A stretch of DNA of 61,912 nt from Histophilus somni (GCF_014202395.1 NZ_JACHGQ010000008.1:1-61912); one strand, 5' to 3'. Counted from the stretch's first letter, positions 24,972-32,135 are shown. A program made the numbers and translations. Notes: a model not told the origin generated them from the letters alone.

Positions 24972-25166
24972 ATGTCAGAAAAACTTAGTATTACCTTTGG
25001 TGAAGCCGTTATTGCAGCCTCAAATCTCTTGTCACTAGATTTAGGAGAAAGAAATCCAAACGACCTTATAAAAGAATGGGATAAATCACCCTATTCTCAG
25101 GAAGATTTTATTGCGATTAAACTAAATACCTTAGCAAAAGCTATTTATAAAATCTGTAATCGATAA
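24972..25166 (+). CDS. Small hypothetical ICE protein (64 aa)
   Basis: MSEKLSITFGEAVIAASNLL with AGGAAAATCAAT upstream; helical and acidic-basic mixed. Opposite in direction to its neighbours. Not recognised. A short inverted motif near 24885-24935 (ATATTG/CAATAT and GAGTCG/CGACTC) may contain its promoter. Confidence 0.5.
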   Translation: MSEKLSITFGEAVIAASNLLSLDLGERNPNDLIKEWDKSPYSQEDFIAIKLNTLAKAIYKICNR

Positions 25167-25169
25167 TAC

Positions 25170-25379
25170 CTACGGATTTTTATCTATTGTAAAATTGTCC
25201 CAAGGTCTTGCGTCGAGCCATCTTTCAGAATGAAACTCATTCATCCTATTTATAATTTCTTTCGTTAATTTACGCTCTTGTGAAAAGTAAGAGCGTTTTT
25301 CTGCCTGTTCTTTAATTTGATGCTGAACAATGGTTTCACCATCAATTTCGACTGTAAACGTCATTTTTACATTAATCAT
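25170..25379 (-). CDS. Small hypothetical ICE protein (69 aa)
   Basis: MINVKMTFTVEIDGETIVQH suggests a small beta-sheet domain followed by a charged helix and a Trp-rich end (WLDARPWDNF). It starts three bases after the 265-aa gene ends, so it is probably in the same operon. Not recognised. Confidence 0.55.
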   Translation of the reverse strand: MINVKMTFTVEIDGETIVQHQIKEQAEKRSYFSQERKLTKEIINRMNEFHSERWLDARPWDNFTIDKNP

Positions 25380-25382
25380 AAA

Positions 25383-26180
25383 TTACCCCTTGAATAAATA
25401 AGACTTAAACCGCTGTAATAACGATTTTTGCACATCTTTTGTTTGTTTTTTTAGTGATAACAGGGATGTGACTTCAACGAGCTTTTTTTTGGCTTGTTCA
25501 AAATTTAGTTCTTCGAGTAATTCATGATGACTTTCTTCATCATATTCCTTCCAAATCAAATAAGGTTGAAAATAATCAATCATCCAACCGGCTGTATCTT
25601 CTCGTTTTATTAATTTTGACTCAGCTGTCAGAATAACCGGCAAACCAAAGCGTTTAATTTTATCATTTAGTTCGCAATACATTTGGTAAAACATCTCATC
25701 AATATCATAATGATTGATAGTGACACCATGTAACTGGGTCTCACCGGTTTCATAAAACATAAATTTTGCAATACAAGTTCGATGATTACCATCTTGACCA
25801 ATGTAGTAATTCATTCCATCAAGGGTATTAAAATACATTGACGGTGATTTATTTTCTGTTGCCCGATAATATTCCGGCTTCTTATCTTGCAGGGGAAGGT
25901 TGATATCCATTCGCTTACCGGATGTTAATAAATCCATCCAGGGGCGATTTTGGTATTGTTGATGGGCTGTTCCTATCACTTGAAATACATTAATTGAACC
26001 TTGTGACGTCCAATAGTGACGACGAACAAATGCTCCCATAAGTGAGCGATAAGGATCTTCCCAAGGTTGAATAATATCAAATGCCCAAGGAGGCGGATTT
26101 TTAATCACACGCAAGAAAAGTGGTGTTCTCATTTCTTCATAAACCGGACTATTTAATAAAGAATCAATATCAAATTTCAT
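25383..26180 (-). CDS. ICE protein with ParB/Srx-like DGNHR motif (265 aa)
   Basis: The central IGQDGNHRTCIAKFMFY resembles the catalytic loop of ParB/sulfiredoxin-fold proteins (G-x-H/N-R). The flanks (LRVIKNPPPWAFDIIQPWED and later WMIDYFQPYLIW) are family specific. A homologue occupies the same slot in related Haemophilus elements as I recall, but no activity is known. Translation starts at MKFDIDSLLNS. Confidence 0.6.
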   Translation of the reverse strand: MKFDIDSLLNSPVYEEMRTPLFLRVIKNPPPWAFDIIQPWEDPYRSLMGAFVRRHYWTSQGSINVFQVIGTAHQQYQNRPWMDLLTSGKRMDINLPLQDKKPEYYRATENKSPSMYFNTLDGMNYYIGQDGNHRTCIAKFMFYETGETQLHGVTINHYDIDEMFYQMYCELNDKIKRFGLPVILTAESKLIKREDTAGWMIDYFQPYLIWKEYDEESHHELLEELNFEQAKKKLVEVTSLLSLKKQTKDVQKSLLQRFKSYLFKG

Positions 26181-26219
26181 AACTTATTCCAATTTAAAGG
26201 AAAGGCTCCTTTTTTCGTT

Positions 26220-26330
26220 AAGGTAAGGGGCTTGTCCCCTTACCTTTAAAAGGCCTTTTGTATCCAGCGAGTACAAACCTTGAAAATCCAATGAGTACAA
26301 ACCTGAAAATCCGGCACTACAAACTTTTTA
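26220..26330 (-). promoter_or_regulatory. Hairpin plus repeated GTACAAA boxes
   Basis: AAGGTAAGGGG-CTTG-TCCCCTTACCTT is a 12-bp hairpin (26220-26246). To its right GAGTACAAACCT occurs twice (26269-26280 and 26293-26304), with a weaker third, CACTACAAACT, near 26315. Similar boxes occur upstream of another backbone gene at 34463-34553. Confidence 0.5.
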
Positions 26331-26840
26331 ATTAGACGATATTTCACCTTGAGTAAGGTCTTCAATTTCAGCTAATTTATCAATAGTTGCGGATAATTGT
26401 CTCATCATCGAATTTAATACCGACATTTGCATATTCAGCACTAATCGTTCTTTTTCCATCTGAGCAATGCGTTTTTTAATGCCGTCAGATACCGCTTTAT
26501 CTTCAATAAGTCCTTTCCAAATCAACTTGCCTTTTTCAGCGGATTGATTAGTTTTCCCAGTAGTGATACGCCAACGTAAAAAATGCCCACCTGAGGAAGA
26601 AGCTTTGTCCTGCATTAAACGAAACCCTAAGGCTTTTGTAATATCATTACTTCTTAATTTTTTGACAATATCTTGATGTTGGCTGATTAAATACTCTCTC
26701 ACCTGATAAAGTGATAGCTGTAATTGCTCACAATCCTCAATATCAGCTATCTCACTAAAAAACTGTTTCAATACCAAATTAAGTGGGGTATGCACCGCCA
26801 AATCACGGTACATACTTTTTGGAATTAACTCATTTTTCAT
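26328..26840 (-). CDS. DUF3158 family ICE protein (170 aa)
   Basis: Contains LGFRLMQDKASSSGGHFLRW, the DUF3158 signature, followed by a coiled-coil C-terminus (RIAQMEKERLVLNMQMSVLN). Common between the PFL_4669-type gene and ssb in PFGI-1/ICEHin1056-class elements; role unproven. Intact and in the expected place. Confidence 0.8.
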   Translation of the reverse strand: MKNELIPKSMYRDLAVHTPLNLVLKQFFSEIADIEDCEQLQLSLYQVREYLISQHQDIVKKLRSNDITKALGFRLMQDKASSSGGHFLRWRITTGKTNQSAEKGKLIWKGLIEDKAVSDGIKKRIAQMEKERLVLNMQMSVLNSMMRQLSATIDKLAEIEDLTQGEISSN

Positions 26841-26880
26841 TCTTTCCCTCTTAGCACTGTGCCATTCTTATTTGATTTAA

Positions 26881-27150
26881 TTACGCTGAGCCAATCTCAA
26901 CAAATTCATCTTGTTCCGGTTCAGCATCAGATGATGAGGTATTTTTTATAACTGGAGCAAAATTTGCACGTTTTTCCCCAGATAAAATTTCGGGGGATAA
27001 TTCATATTTCATCCGTTTGATTGCTGCTTTATAACGTGCATTATTTTCGATTGCATCGTGGCGAGTAATTCCTGAATGACGATAATTCTCACCGCCAGAG
27101 CTCTTCTTTTCTCTGTTTTTTTCTGTCTTTTTTCTTTCATTTTTTATCAT
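26881..27150 (-). pseudogene. 3' part of the split PFL_4669-type ICE gene
   Basis: The useful part starts at NYRHSGITRHDAIENNARYK and continues ELSPEILSGEKRANFAP, the C-terminal end of the TIGR03761/PFL_4669 family. The preceding residues (basic KNERKKTEKNREKKSSGGE) are not family-like and come from inserted DNA. The 5' part of the gene is at 33828-34442. A ~6.8-kb island lies between. Confidence 0.75.
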
Positions 27151-27237
27151 TAATTCATTGAAATATAAGCATTTTTGCGTTTTTTCTGTGTTTTCTCTGT
27201 TTTTTTGTTATCTGTGTTTATGTGCCTTTTTGTTACT

Positions 27238-27250
27238 AAATGATCCCTAA
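27238..27250. other. Candidate attachment site, left (AAATGATCCCTAA)
   Basis: AAATGATCCCTAA recurs in the same orientation at 33819-33831, and an inverted copy TTAGGGATCATTT lies at 27291-27303, just before the integrase. The direct pair brackets the integrase island and fits attL/attR. Confidence 0.6.
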
Positions 27251-27346
27251 TTTGTGAGCTTTTACTCACAAAATTTTAATTTTGGATTTTTTAGGGATCA
27301 TTTGGGATCTTTTGGGCTTGTTTATTCAATTAAATCATGAGGTTAG

Positions 27347-28534
27347 ATGATGGCTAAAATTAATCAATCTTTTGTCGATAAACTGAAAACTACGGGGAAA
27401 CAAGAGCAGATTTCTTTGGGATATAAGCTTTTTTTGGTTATGTCTCCTAAGGGGACTAAATCTTATCGTTATATTTTTCGGCATCCTGTTACTAAGGCTA
27501 TTAAGAAGAAGAATTTGGGAAATGCTGATGTGATGTCTCTTGAGTCCGCTTTGTCTTTGGCTATTTCTTTTAATTCTTTGCTTGAGCAAGGTGTCGATCC
27601 TGTTGAGAATTTTAAGGCACAATTTAAGCCTGTGGAGAGGGTTGTTTTTACTCTGTCTATGGTTGTTGAGGATTGGCATGTTACTAAGGGGATGCGTTTG
27701 AGCGAGAAACATTTACGCGATAGGTTAGCCCGTTTTAAGCGTTATTTGTTGCCTCACTTTGGGGAGCGGGAGGTTTTGGATATTTCTTTGTTTGAGGCTC
27801 GGGAGGTTATTAAGGCTATTTTTGAGCGTGCACCTCATATGGGGGAGAAGGTGGCCCGTGATTTGCGGGAGTTGGGCGATCATGCTGTTGATATGGGGGT
27901 TTGGAGTGCTAATCTTTTGGCTCCTATTAAGCGTTCTTTTCCTCGGCCTAAGGCTGTTAATAATCCTTGTATTCGTGCCGATGAGTTGCCGGAATTTTTG
28001 TGTGTGTTGGCTCGCTCTCGTTTGGATTTTCAGACTCGGCTTTTGATTGAATTTCAGCTTTTGACTATGGTTCGGGCTAATGAGGTTGTTACTGCCAGGT
28101 GGGTTGATGTGGATTTTGTTAATGCGGTTTGGCGTATTCCCGCTGAGAATATGAAGATGAATAAGGCCCATGATGTGCCGTTGAGCTCTCAGGCTGTTGC
28201 TCTGTTGTTGGAGTTGCGTAAGTTTAATGCTGATAAGCCTTTTGTTTTCCCTCATCGCTCTAATAAAAATTCTCATTGTTCAGCCAATACGGCTAATCAG
28301 GCTTTTTATCGGGCTTTGGGATATAAGGATAAGATGACTCCCCATGGGATGCGGTCGCTCGCTCGGACTTGGCTTGCTGATAATGGGGTCGCTTTTGAGG
28401 TCGCTGAGGCTTGTTTGGCTCATGAGTCGGGGAGCCAGGTGAGTAAGGCTTATAATCGGACTAGCTATTTTAATCAGCGTGTAGAGGCTATGCAAAAATG
28501 GGGCGATTTCGTTGAGGCTTGTAGGAATATGTGA
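27347..28534 (+). CDS. int: P4-type tyrosine integrase (395 aa)
   Basis: Likely integrates the 27.2-33.8 kb island. It has an N-terminal DUF4102-like arm-binding domain (GYKLFLVMSPKGTKSYRYIF) and catalytic residues in TMVRANEVVTARW, HGMRSLARTW and LAHESGSQVSKAYNR. Starts at ATG 27347 or 27350 after GAGGTTAG. Its codons are strikingly G+T-rich and C-poor on the coding strand, unlike the neighbours, which also leaves long antisense frames open. Intact. Confidence 0.9.
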   Translation: MMAKINQSFVDKLKTTGKQEQISLGYKLFLVMSPKGTKSYRYIFRHPVTKAIKKKNLGNADVMSLESALSLAISFNSLLEQGVDPVENFKAQFKPVERVVFTLSMVVEDWHVTKGMRLSEKHLRDRLARFKRYLLPHFGEREVLDISLFEAREVIKAIFERAPHMGEKVARDLRELGDHAVDMGVWSANLLAPIKRSFPRPKAVNNPCIRADELPEFLCVLARSRLDFQTRLLIEFQLLTMVRANEVVTARWVDVDFVNAVWRIPAENMKMNKAHDVPLSSQAVALLLELRKFNADKPFVFPHRSNKNSHCSANTANQAFYRALGYKDKMTPHGMRSLARTWLADNGVAFEVAEACLAHESGSQVSKAYNRTSYFNQRVEAMQKWGDFVEACRNM

Positions 28535-29345
28535 TTTTTGTAATGTTTTTTTGTCGTTTTTTGTTACGTTAAATCATGCTGTCCTTTGTTTTTATTGTAA
28601 AAAATGTAATGAAAGAATAGATAGTGAGCCACTTGATTTTTCGAATAAGAAATTTATCTTCAAAGTAGCCTGTAGATGCGTAAGAGATGCAGAAGAACAA
28701 GAGAAAAAAAGACAAAAATTCTTAGAACAAGAGCGAATAAGACAAAACTGTTTTATCTCGAAAACTCAACATAGTTATAGATTTGAACATTGTGATAAAA
28801 ATATAGATAAAGAAATACTAAGAAAAGCAACAAACTATGTAAAACATTTTGAAGAAATGAAAAAAGATAATGTAGGACTACTTTTATACGGAAATATAGG
28901 AAGTGGAAAAACCTATTTAGCTTGCAGTATTGCTAATGAAATTATCACAAAATATAGCTATGTAGTTAAAGTTAGAAATTTTGCACAGATACTAAACGAC
29001 CTACAAAAAGGTGGTTTTAATCTTGATCGTAATGAATATATTGATAGCATAACCAATGCAACACTATTAATACTTGATGATTTTGGCATAGAAAGAAATA
29101 CAGAGTATGCACTAGAGCAAATTTACAATGTAATCAATGCAAGATACTTAAAAGCAAAACCAACAATTATAACAACTAATCTTAATTACAAAGATATTGA
29201 GAAAGAACAAGAGGATATAATGCTAGGTAGGATATATTCAAGGATAATTGAAATGTGTTTACCCCTTAGAGTAATAGGAGTAGACAGAAGAAAATTGCAA
29301 AGCAAAGAAAAACTAAATAAAGCACAAAATTTAATCAACGAATAA
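28512..29345 (+). pseudogene. Firmicutes-like DnaC helicase-loader ATPase, start lost or fused
   Basis: Contains a CxxC zinc pair (YCKKCNERID), Walker A GNIGSGKTYLA and Walker B LLILDDFG. Heavy use of AGA and ATA codons marks it as low-GC Gram-positive in origin. The frame opens at a TTG inside the integrase end with no ribosome site, so the true start was probably lost when the fragment joined. Followed by tnpW debris, a pairing seen in clostridial conjugative elements. Confidence 0.65.
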
Positions 29346-29403
29346 AGACAAGTAGAAGTAAAAATCTAGTTGTCTTTTTATTTACAAGGAAAGGATGGAA
29401 GAT

Positions 29404-29575
29404 ATGCAAGAAAATAATACAGGAACAAAGACGATAAAAAAGATTGGGAAAGTAACCTATGAGGTTTGTCCACTTTAATGAAAGTGCTACTGAAACTATG
29501 CAAGATAAATTGAAACGCATAATGCTTAGAGAAATGGAGAGTGAAAAACATCAAAAAAGTGATAAAAATGATTAG
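29404..29575 (+). pseudogene. tnpW: TnpW-like remnant, frameshifted
   Basis: The first frame reads MQENNTGTKTIKKIGKVTYE, then stops. The next frame resumes HFNESATETMQDKLKRIML and ends with TAG at 29573-29575. Together they match the small TnpW protein of Firmicutes transposons and ICEs. About two bases are missing near GTTTGTCCAC. Same AGA/ATA-rich composition as the dnaC-like gene. Confidence 0.6.
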
Positions 29576-29756
29576 AAAGTCCTTGACAATTTGTTACAGG
29601 GGAAACTAAAAAATAGCTCTGGTTGCTTGTAAATAAGGGAACGAGGGCTTTTTTTTGGTGTAAATTAAATGAAAAAATGTCAATTTTTGACAAAAAAACG
29701 CGGGTGGGGGAGTGCGTTTTACGTGACTTTTACTTTGCCGTGAATTATTTGTAATA

Positions 29757-29790
29757 AAAAAAGCAAGGGGAAGCTCCTCTTGCTTTTTAT
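29757..29790. terminator. Hairpin terminator
   Basis: AAAAGCAAGGGGA and TCCTCTTGCTTTT pair around AGC, with A- and T-runs on both sides, so it can stop transcription from either direction. It follows the tnpW remnant and the AlpA gene on the other strand. Confidence 0.7.
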
Positions 29791-29870
29791 TTATCTCTTA
29801 TCTATCTCTTAATAAAACAAAATTCATAATAATTTCCTTGGTATTTCTCCTTGTTTGCCCCGGTTATGCA

Positions 29871-30074
29871 CTACGCCGGGGCTTTTTTTATTTGCTGTTT
29901 TTGCCATGCGATCAGGTTTTCTCTATCCCAAATGGGAATGTTGCCCATTTTTTGCGGTTTGGGGATTATTCCCTGTTGGCAATATTTGTAGAGCGTTGAA
30001 CGGCTTATGTTGAGAAATTGACAAACTTCTCGGGTTCGCATGTAGCAGCTGACTTGTATTACGGGTTCTTGCAT
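29871..30074 (-). CDS. alpA: AlpA-family excisionase/regulator (67 aa)
   Basis: A winged HTH with TREVCQFLNISRSTLYKYCQQGIIP typical of AlpA/Xis-like proteins. In P4-like elements AlpA activates or assists excision by the integrase. GGAGGACT precedes ATG. A GCCCCGG-type hairpin with T-run (29855-29885) overlaps its 3' end and serves as its terminator. Confidence 0.8.
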   Translation of the reverse strand: MQEPVIQVSCYMRTREVCQFLNISRSTLYKYCQQGIIPKPQKMGNIPIWDRENLIAWQKQQIKKAPA

Positions 30075-30189
30075 AGTCCTCCTTGTTGGTTGGTTTTTCC
30101 TGTCTTTTCTGTTTTCTGTTCGTGGCTATGTTAGCCGTTTAAGTAGGTTTGGGTTGGCAAATTTGCCAAGATACTTTTTTTGATTGGCG

Positions 30190-30471
30190 TTAGGCTTGGT
30201 TGTACCAGTTCTCAAGGGTTACATCGGAGGGGATTGCCATATTGAGATTTGCCAGTATATCGCCATGTTGATTTCTTAGGCGTTCGAGGTCTTGCCCGAG
30301 CTTGCCATTGCGTAAGGCGTTGCGGGCTTGTTGTGGGGTTTTAATATCGTAATGGAGATATAATAGGGTTTTGATGAAATTAATTTGATGTTGTGCAATG
30401 CGGGGGCTTGGCGGTTTGCCATTTGCCCCTGCGATGCGGTTAGTTCTGTTTTTTTTGTTGGTATAGCTCAA
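30190..30471 (-). CDS. Small HTH-like protein overlapping RHH gene 1 (93 aa)
   Basis: TTG start inside the last codons of the RHH gene to its right, so translation is probably coupled. The middle (FIKTLLYLHYDIKTPQQARNA and LERLRNQHGDILANLNMA) resembles the winged-helix HTH_39 family of phage and satellite regulators. I infer DNA binding; the target is unknown. Confidence 0.55.
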   Translation of the reverse strand: MSYTNKKNRTNRIAGANGKPPSPRIAQHQINFIKTLLYLHYDIKTPQQARNALRNGKLGQDLERLRNQHGDILANLNMAIPSDVTLENWYNQA

Positions 30472-30661
30472 TGAGCATTTTAAGCACTTCCGGACGGCTT
30501 TTGCCTTGTTCTTTGGCGATTACATCGAATTGGTCCGCCAGTTCGCTATTGATAAGCATGCTAATTTGGCGTAGTTTGCCTTCAGCTTTTAGGCGTTGAT
30601 TGCGTTCTTTTGCGGTTTGTGCTCTGAGCTTTTTACTATGTTCTGTGTTTGAATTTGCCAT
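30440..30661 (-). CDS. Ribbon-helix-helix protein, cassette 1 (73 aa)
   Basis: MANSNTEHSKKLRAQTAKER, then a ribbon KLRQISMLI and helices ELADQFDVIAKEQGKSRPEV: an Arc/MetJ-type RHH fold that binds operators as a dimer. AGGAGAAAACC precedes ATG. It lies 92 bases downstream of the Ibs-like peptide gene on the same strand. The antisense RNA promoter (TTGATT at 30681) lies just upstream of its start. A paralogue of the products of 30965-31147 and 31444-31662. Confidence 0.75.
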   Translation of the reverse strand: MANSNTEHSKKLRAQTAKERNQRLKAEGKLRQISMLINSELADQFDVIAKEQGKSRPEVLKMLIELYQQKKQN

Positions 30662-30715
30662 GGTTTTCTCCTGTCTTTACTTGATTTTTAAAAGTTGAAG
30701 TTGTATAGTTTAGGA

Positions 30716-30866
30716 ACTGCCTAGCGGTCGCACCCGCTAGGACTTACGTCATCCTAATAAGCTGATTGGCTTATTACTAATAGGATGATTAGAATGATGA
30801 TTAACCATGGATTCATCTTCTATTTCCTAAGTTGCCCCGGTTTCTCCAAGCCGGGGTTTCTTGTTT
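30716..30866 (+). ncRNA. Sib-like antisense RNA, cassette 1 (~150 nt)
   Basis: Promoter TTGATT (30681-30686)-N17-TATAGT (30704-30709). The RNA would cover the whole complementary strand of the peptide gene and its ribosome site, then end at a terminator with stem CCCCGG/CCGGGG (30835-30856) and TTTCTTGTTT. The 5' stem CTAGCGG/CCGCTAG is replaced by different pairing bases in cassette 2. Confidence 0.75.
30754..30816 (-). CDS. Ibs-like hydrophobic peptide, cassette 1 (20 aa)
   Basis: Encodes MNPWLIIILIILLVISQSAY after TTAGGAAATAGAAG. Length, Ile/Leu/Val core and the S-x-AY ending match the E. coli Ibs toxins (IbsC ends ISFSAY), which insert in the inner membrane. An opposite-strand RNA gene covers it entirely. 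Confidence 0.75.
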   Translation of the reverse strand: MNPWLIIILIILLVISQSAY

Positions 30867-30889
30867 CTAGCCCCTTGCCAGATGTTTTA

Positions 30890-30918
30890 TATTATATAGA
30901 CTTATATAATAAAAGCAA
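30890..30918 (-). promoter_or_regulatory. Promoter/operator of cassette 1
   Basis: On the minus strand TTGCTT-N16-TATAAT. The inverted repeat TATTATATA-GACT-TATATAATA lies across the -10 and spacer, as expected for repression by a small DNA-binding dimer. Confidence 0.65.
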
Positions 30919-30936
30919 GTATTTCTTGAAAAAAAT

Positions 30937-30957
30937 ACCGCACTTTTTGGGTGCGGT
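30937..30957 (-). terminator. Terminator of cassette 2 (USS-type)
   Basis: ACCGCAC-TTTTTGG-GTGCGGT with T-run on either side, between the stop of RHH gene 2 and the promoter of cassette 1. It contains the uptake core as part of the stem. Confidence 0.75.
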
Positions 30958-30964
30958 TTTTTTG

Positions 30965-31147
30965 TTATTTGTTGGCTTGTTTAAAACATTCTAGTGCTTG
31001 GATAATAAGTTGGTTTTGCGGTATGCCCATTTGTTGGCTTATTTGTTCTATCTCTTCTATCACTTCTAGCGGGAGTTTAAAGGCTTTAAGTTTAATCCCT
31101 CGCTTTGCATCAGATTTTGCAACTCGTTCAGCGTTTGTGGTTGCCAT
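30965..31147 (-). CDS. Ribbon-helix-helix protein, cassette 2 (60 aa)
   Basis: MATTNAERVAKSDAKRGIKL followed by FKLPLEVIEEIEQISQQMGI: RHH strand and two helices. AAGGAGAAAAAC precedes ATG. Shorter than its two paralogues but with the same place in the cassette, downstream of the 19-aa peptide gene and next to the antisense promoter. Confidence 0.75.
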   Translation of the reverse strand: MATTNAERVAKSDAKRGIKLKAFKLPLEVIEEIEQISQQMGIPQNQLIIQALECFKQANK

Positions 31148-31192
31148 GTTTTTCTCCTTGATTTTTTTAAGTGGGTTGTTTAAGATTGGAGC

Positions 31193-31346
31193 TGTTAGGG
31201 AGGAGGCACCCTCCCTAACATTTGTTATCTTAATTAGTAAGCGTTATGGCTTATGCTTATTAAGACAACTAGGATGATGATTTTGATTAGCATATCCTAG
31301 CTCCATTTAATGCCCCGTAACTGAACAAGTCGGGGCGTTCTTGTTT
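31193..31346 (+). ncRNA. Sib-like antisense RNA, cassette 2 (~154 nt)
   Basis: Promoter TTGATT (31158-31163)-N17-TAAGAT (31181-31186). 5' stem GTTAGGGAGG/CCTCCCTAAC (31194-31219) holds the place of CTAGCGG/CCGCTAG in the other two. Terminator stem GCCCCG/CGGGGC (31312-31336) then GTTCTTGTTT. It runs antisense across the peptide gene at 31234-31293. Confidence 0.75.
31234..31293 (-). CDS. Ibs-like hydrophobic peptide, cassette 2 (19 aa)
   Basis: Encodes MLIKIIILVVLISISHNAY after GGAGCTAGGAT. Same length as Ibs, with one N-terminal lysine, an aliphatic core and AY end. Confidence 0.75.
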   Translation of the reverse strand: MLIKIIILVVLISISHNAY

Positions 31347-31369
31347 CTAGCCCCTTGCTAGATGTCCTC

Positions 31370-31398
31370 ATTATATTAGATAACTAATATTAATACAA
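31370..31398 (-). promoter_or_regulatory. Promoter/operator of cassette 2
   Basis: TTGTAT-N17-TATAAT on the minus strand, with the inverted repeat ATATTAG-ATAA-CTAATAT in the spacer and -10. Confidence 0.7.
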
Positions 31399-31415
31399 GT
31401 ATTTCTTGAAAAAAT

Positions 31416-31436
31416 ACCACACTTTTTGGGTGCGGT
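31416..31436 (-). terminator. Terminator of cassette 3 (USS-type)
   Basis: ACCACAC-TTTTTGG-GTGCGGT followed by Ts; near-copy of 30937-30957, after the stop of RHH gene 3. Confidence 0.7.
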
Positions 31437-31443
31437 TTTTTTG

Positions 31444-31662
31444 TTATTTATTGCTCTCTCTATACATTTCACAAAGTTTTTTAATTGCTTGCGGTCTTGA
31501 TAGACCTAGTTCTTGTGCAATAGCATCTAATTCGTTTGCATCTTCGGTGGCAAATTGCATAGTGATACGTTTGACAATACCAGCCTCTAGGCGCTTTTTA
31601 TTCCATTCATTCGCTGTTTTTATTCTTAATTTGCGTGAATGTTCTGTTTTTGCGTATGCCAT
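31444..31662 (-). CDS. Ribbon-helix-helix protein, cassette 3 (72 aa)
   Basis: MAYAKTEHSRKLRIKTANEW, ribbon VKRITMQFA and helices ANELDAIAQELGLSRPQAIK. Close paralogue of the cassette 1 protein: both share the S/TEHS-KKLR opening. AAGGAGAAAACA precedes ATG. Expected to bind the palindromes at the cassette promoters. Confidence 0.75.
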   Translation of the reverse strand: MAYAKTEHSRKLRIKTANEWNKKRLEAGIVKRITMQFATEDANELDAIAQELGLSRPQAIKKLCEMYRESNK

Positions 31663-31711
31663 TGTTTTCTCCTTACTTGATTTTGTTAGTCGGTGGTTGT
31701 ATATTAGGAAC

Positions 31712-31866
31712 TGCCTAGCGGTGCGGGTAAATTCACCGCTAGGACTTTAGCTACTTATCTAGTAAGCGGGTAAACTTACTAAGATAAAGATAACTAGGAT
31801 TAATACTTTAACCAACATAATCCAGTTCCTATTTTAGTTGAGCGGTGAAAGCCGCTCTTCTTATTT
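31712..31866 (+). ncRNA. Sib-like antisense RNA, cassette 3 (~155 nt)
   Basis: Promoter TTGATT (31677-31682)-N17-TATATT (31700-31705). 5' stem CTAGCGGTG/CACCGCTAG. Terminator GAGCGG/CCGCTC (31840-31857) followed by TTCTTATTT. Antisense to the peptide gene at 31759-31818. Confidence 0.75.
31759..31818 (-). CDS. Ibs-like hydrophobic peptide, cassette 3 (19 aa)
   Basis: Encodes MLVKVLILVIFILVSLPAY after ATAGGAACTGGATT. The closest of the three to the E. coli Ibs toxins, for example the KVIILV and VSxxAY parts. Confidence 0.8.
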   Translation of the reverse strand: MLVKVLILVIFILVSLPAY

Positions 31867-31885
31867 CCGCCCTATTGCGAAAACG

Positions 31886-31919
31886 TGATTAGTATATTGC
31901 AATAATATACTAATCACAA
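31886..31919 (-). promoter_or_regulatory. Promoter/operator of cassette 3
   Basis: TTGTGA-N17-TATACT on the minus strand. A perfect palindrome, TGATTAGTATATT/AATATACTAATCA, spans the -35 to -10 interval, the clearest operator candidate of the array. Confidence 0.75.
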
Positions 31920-31964
31920 GCATTATCTTTTTTATTTCCTTTGTTTTTCTTCTCTTTTTTCTCC

Positions 31965-32135
31965 TCAATTCCTAAAAAATAGGAACAAAATTCCTAAAAA
32001 ATAGGAACAAAATAGGAACACTAAATTTTATTAAGTTTTTGATTTTTAAAATATTCATTTTAAAAATTCCTATTTTTCCTAATTTTCCTAATTTAATTTC
32101 ATGTATAAATGTTTTTATAATAAAAAAGCACCCCT
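31965..32135. repeat. AT-rich block with AATAGGAA iterons, copy A
   Basis: Several AATAGGAAC words on one side and TTCCTATTT/TTCCTAATT on the other. About 130 bp matches 32940-33105 closely. AT-rich and free of genes; each copy follows the 3' end of a minus-strand gene. Confidence 0.7.

Noticed and set aside
27335-28276. Long antisense frames inside the integrase gene
   Set aside because: They arise from the extreme G+T bias of the integrase coding strand, have no ribosome sites and no family likeness.
30785-31750. Plus-strand frames over the RHH/peptide cassettes
   Set aside because: They read through antisense RNA genes, terminators and RHH genes and have no ribosome sites; the minus-strand genes are supported by start signals and paralogy.
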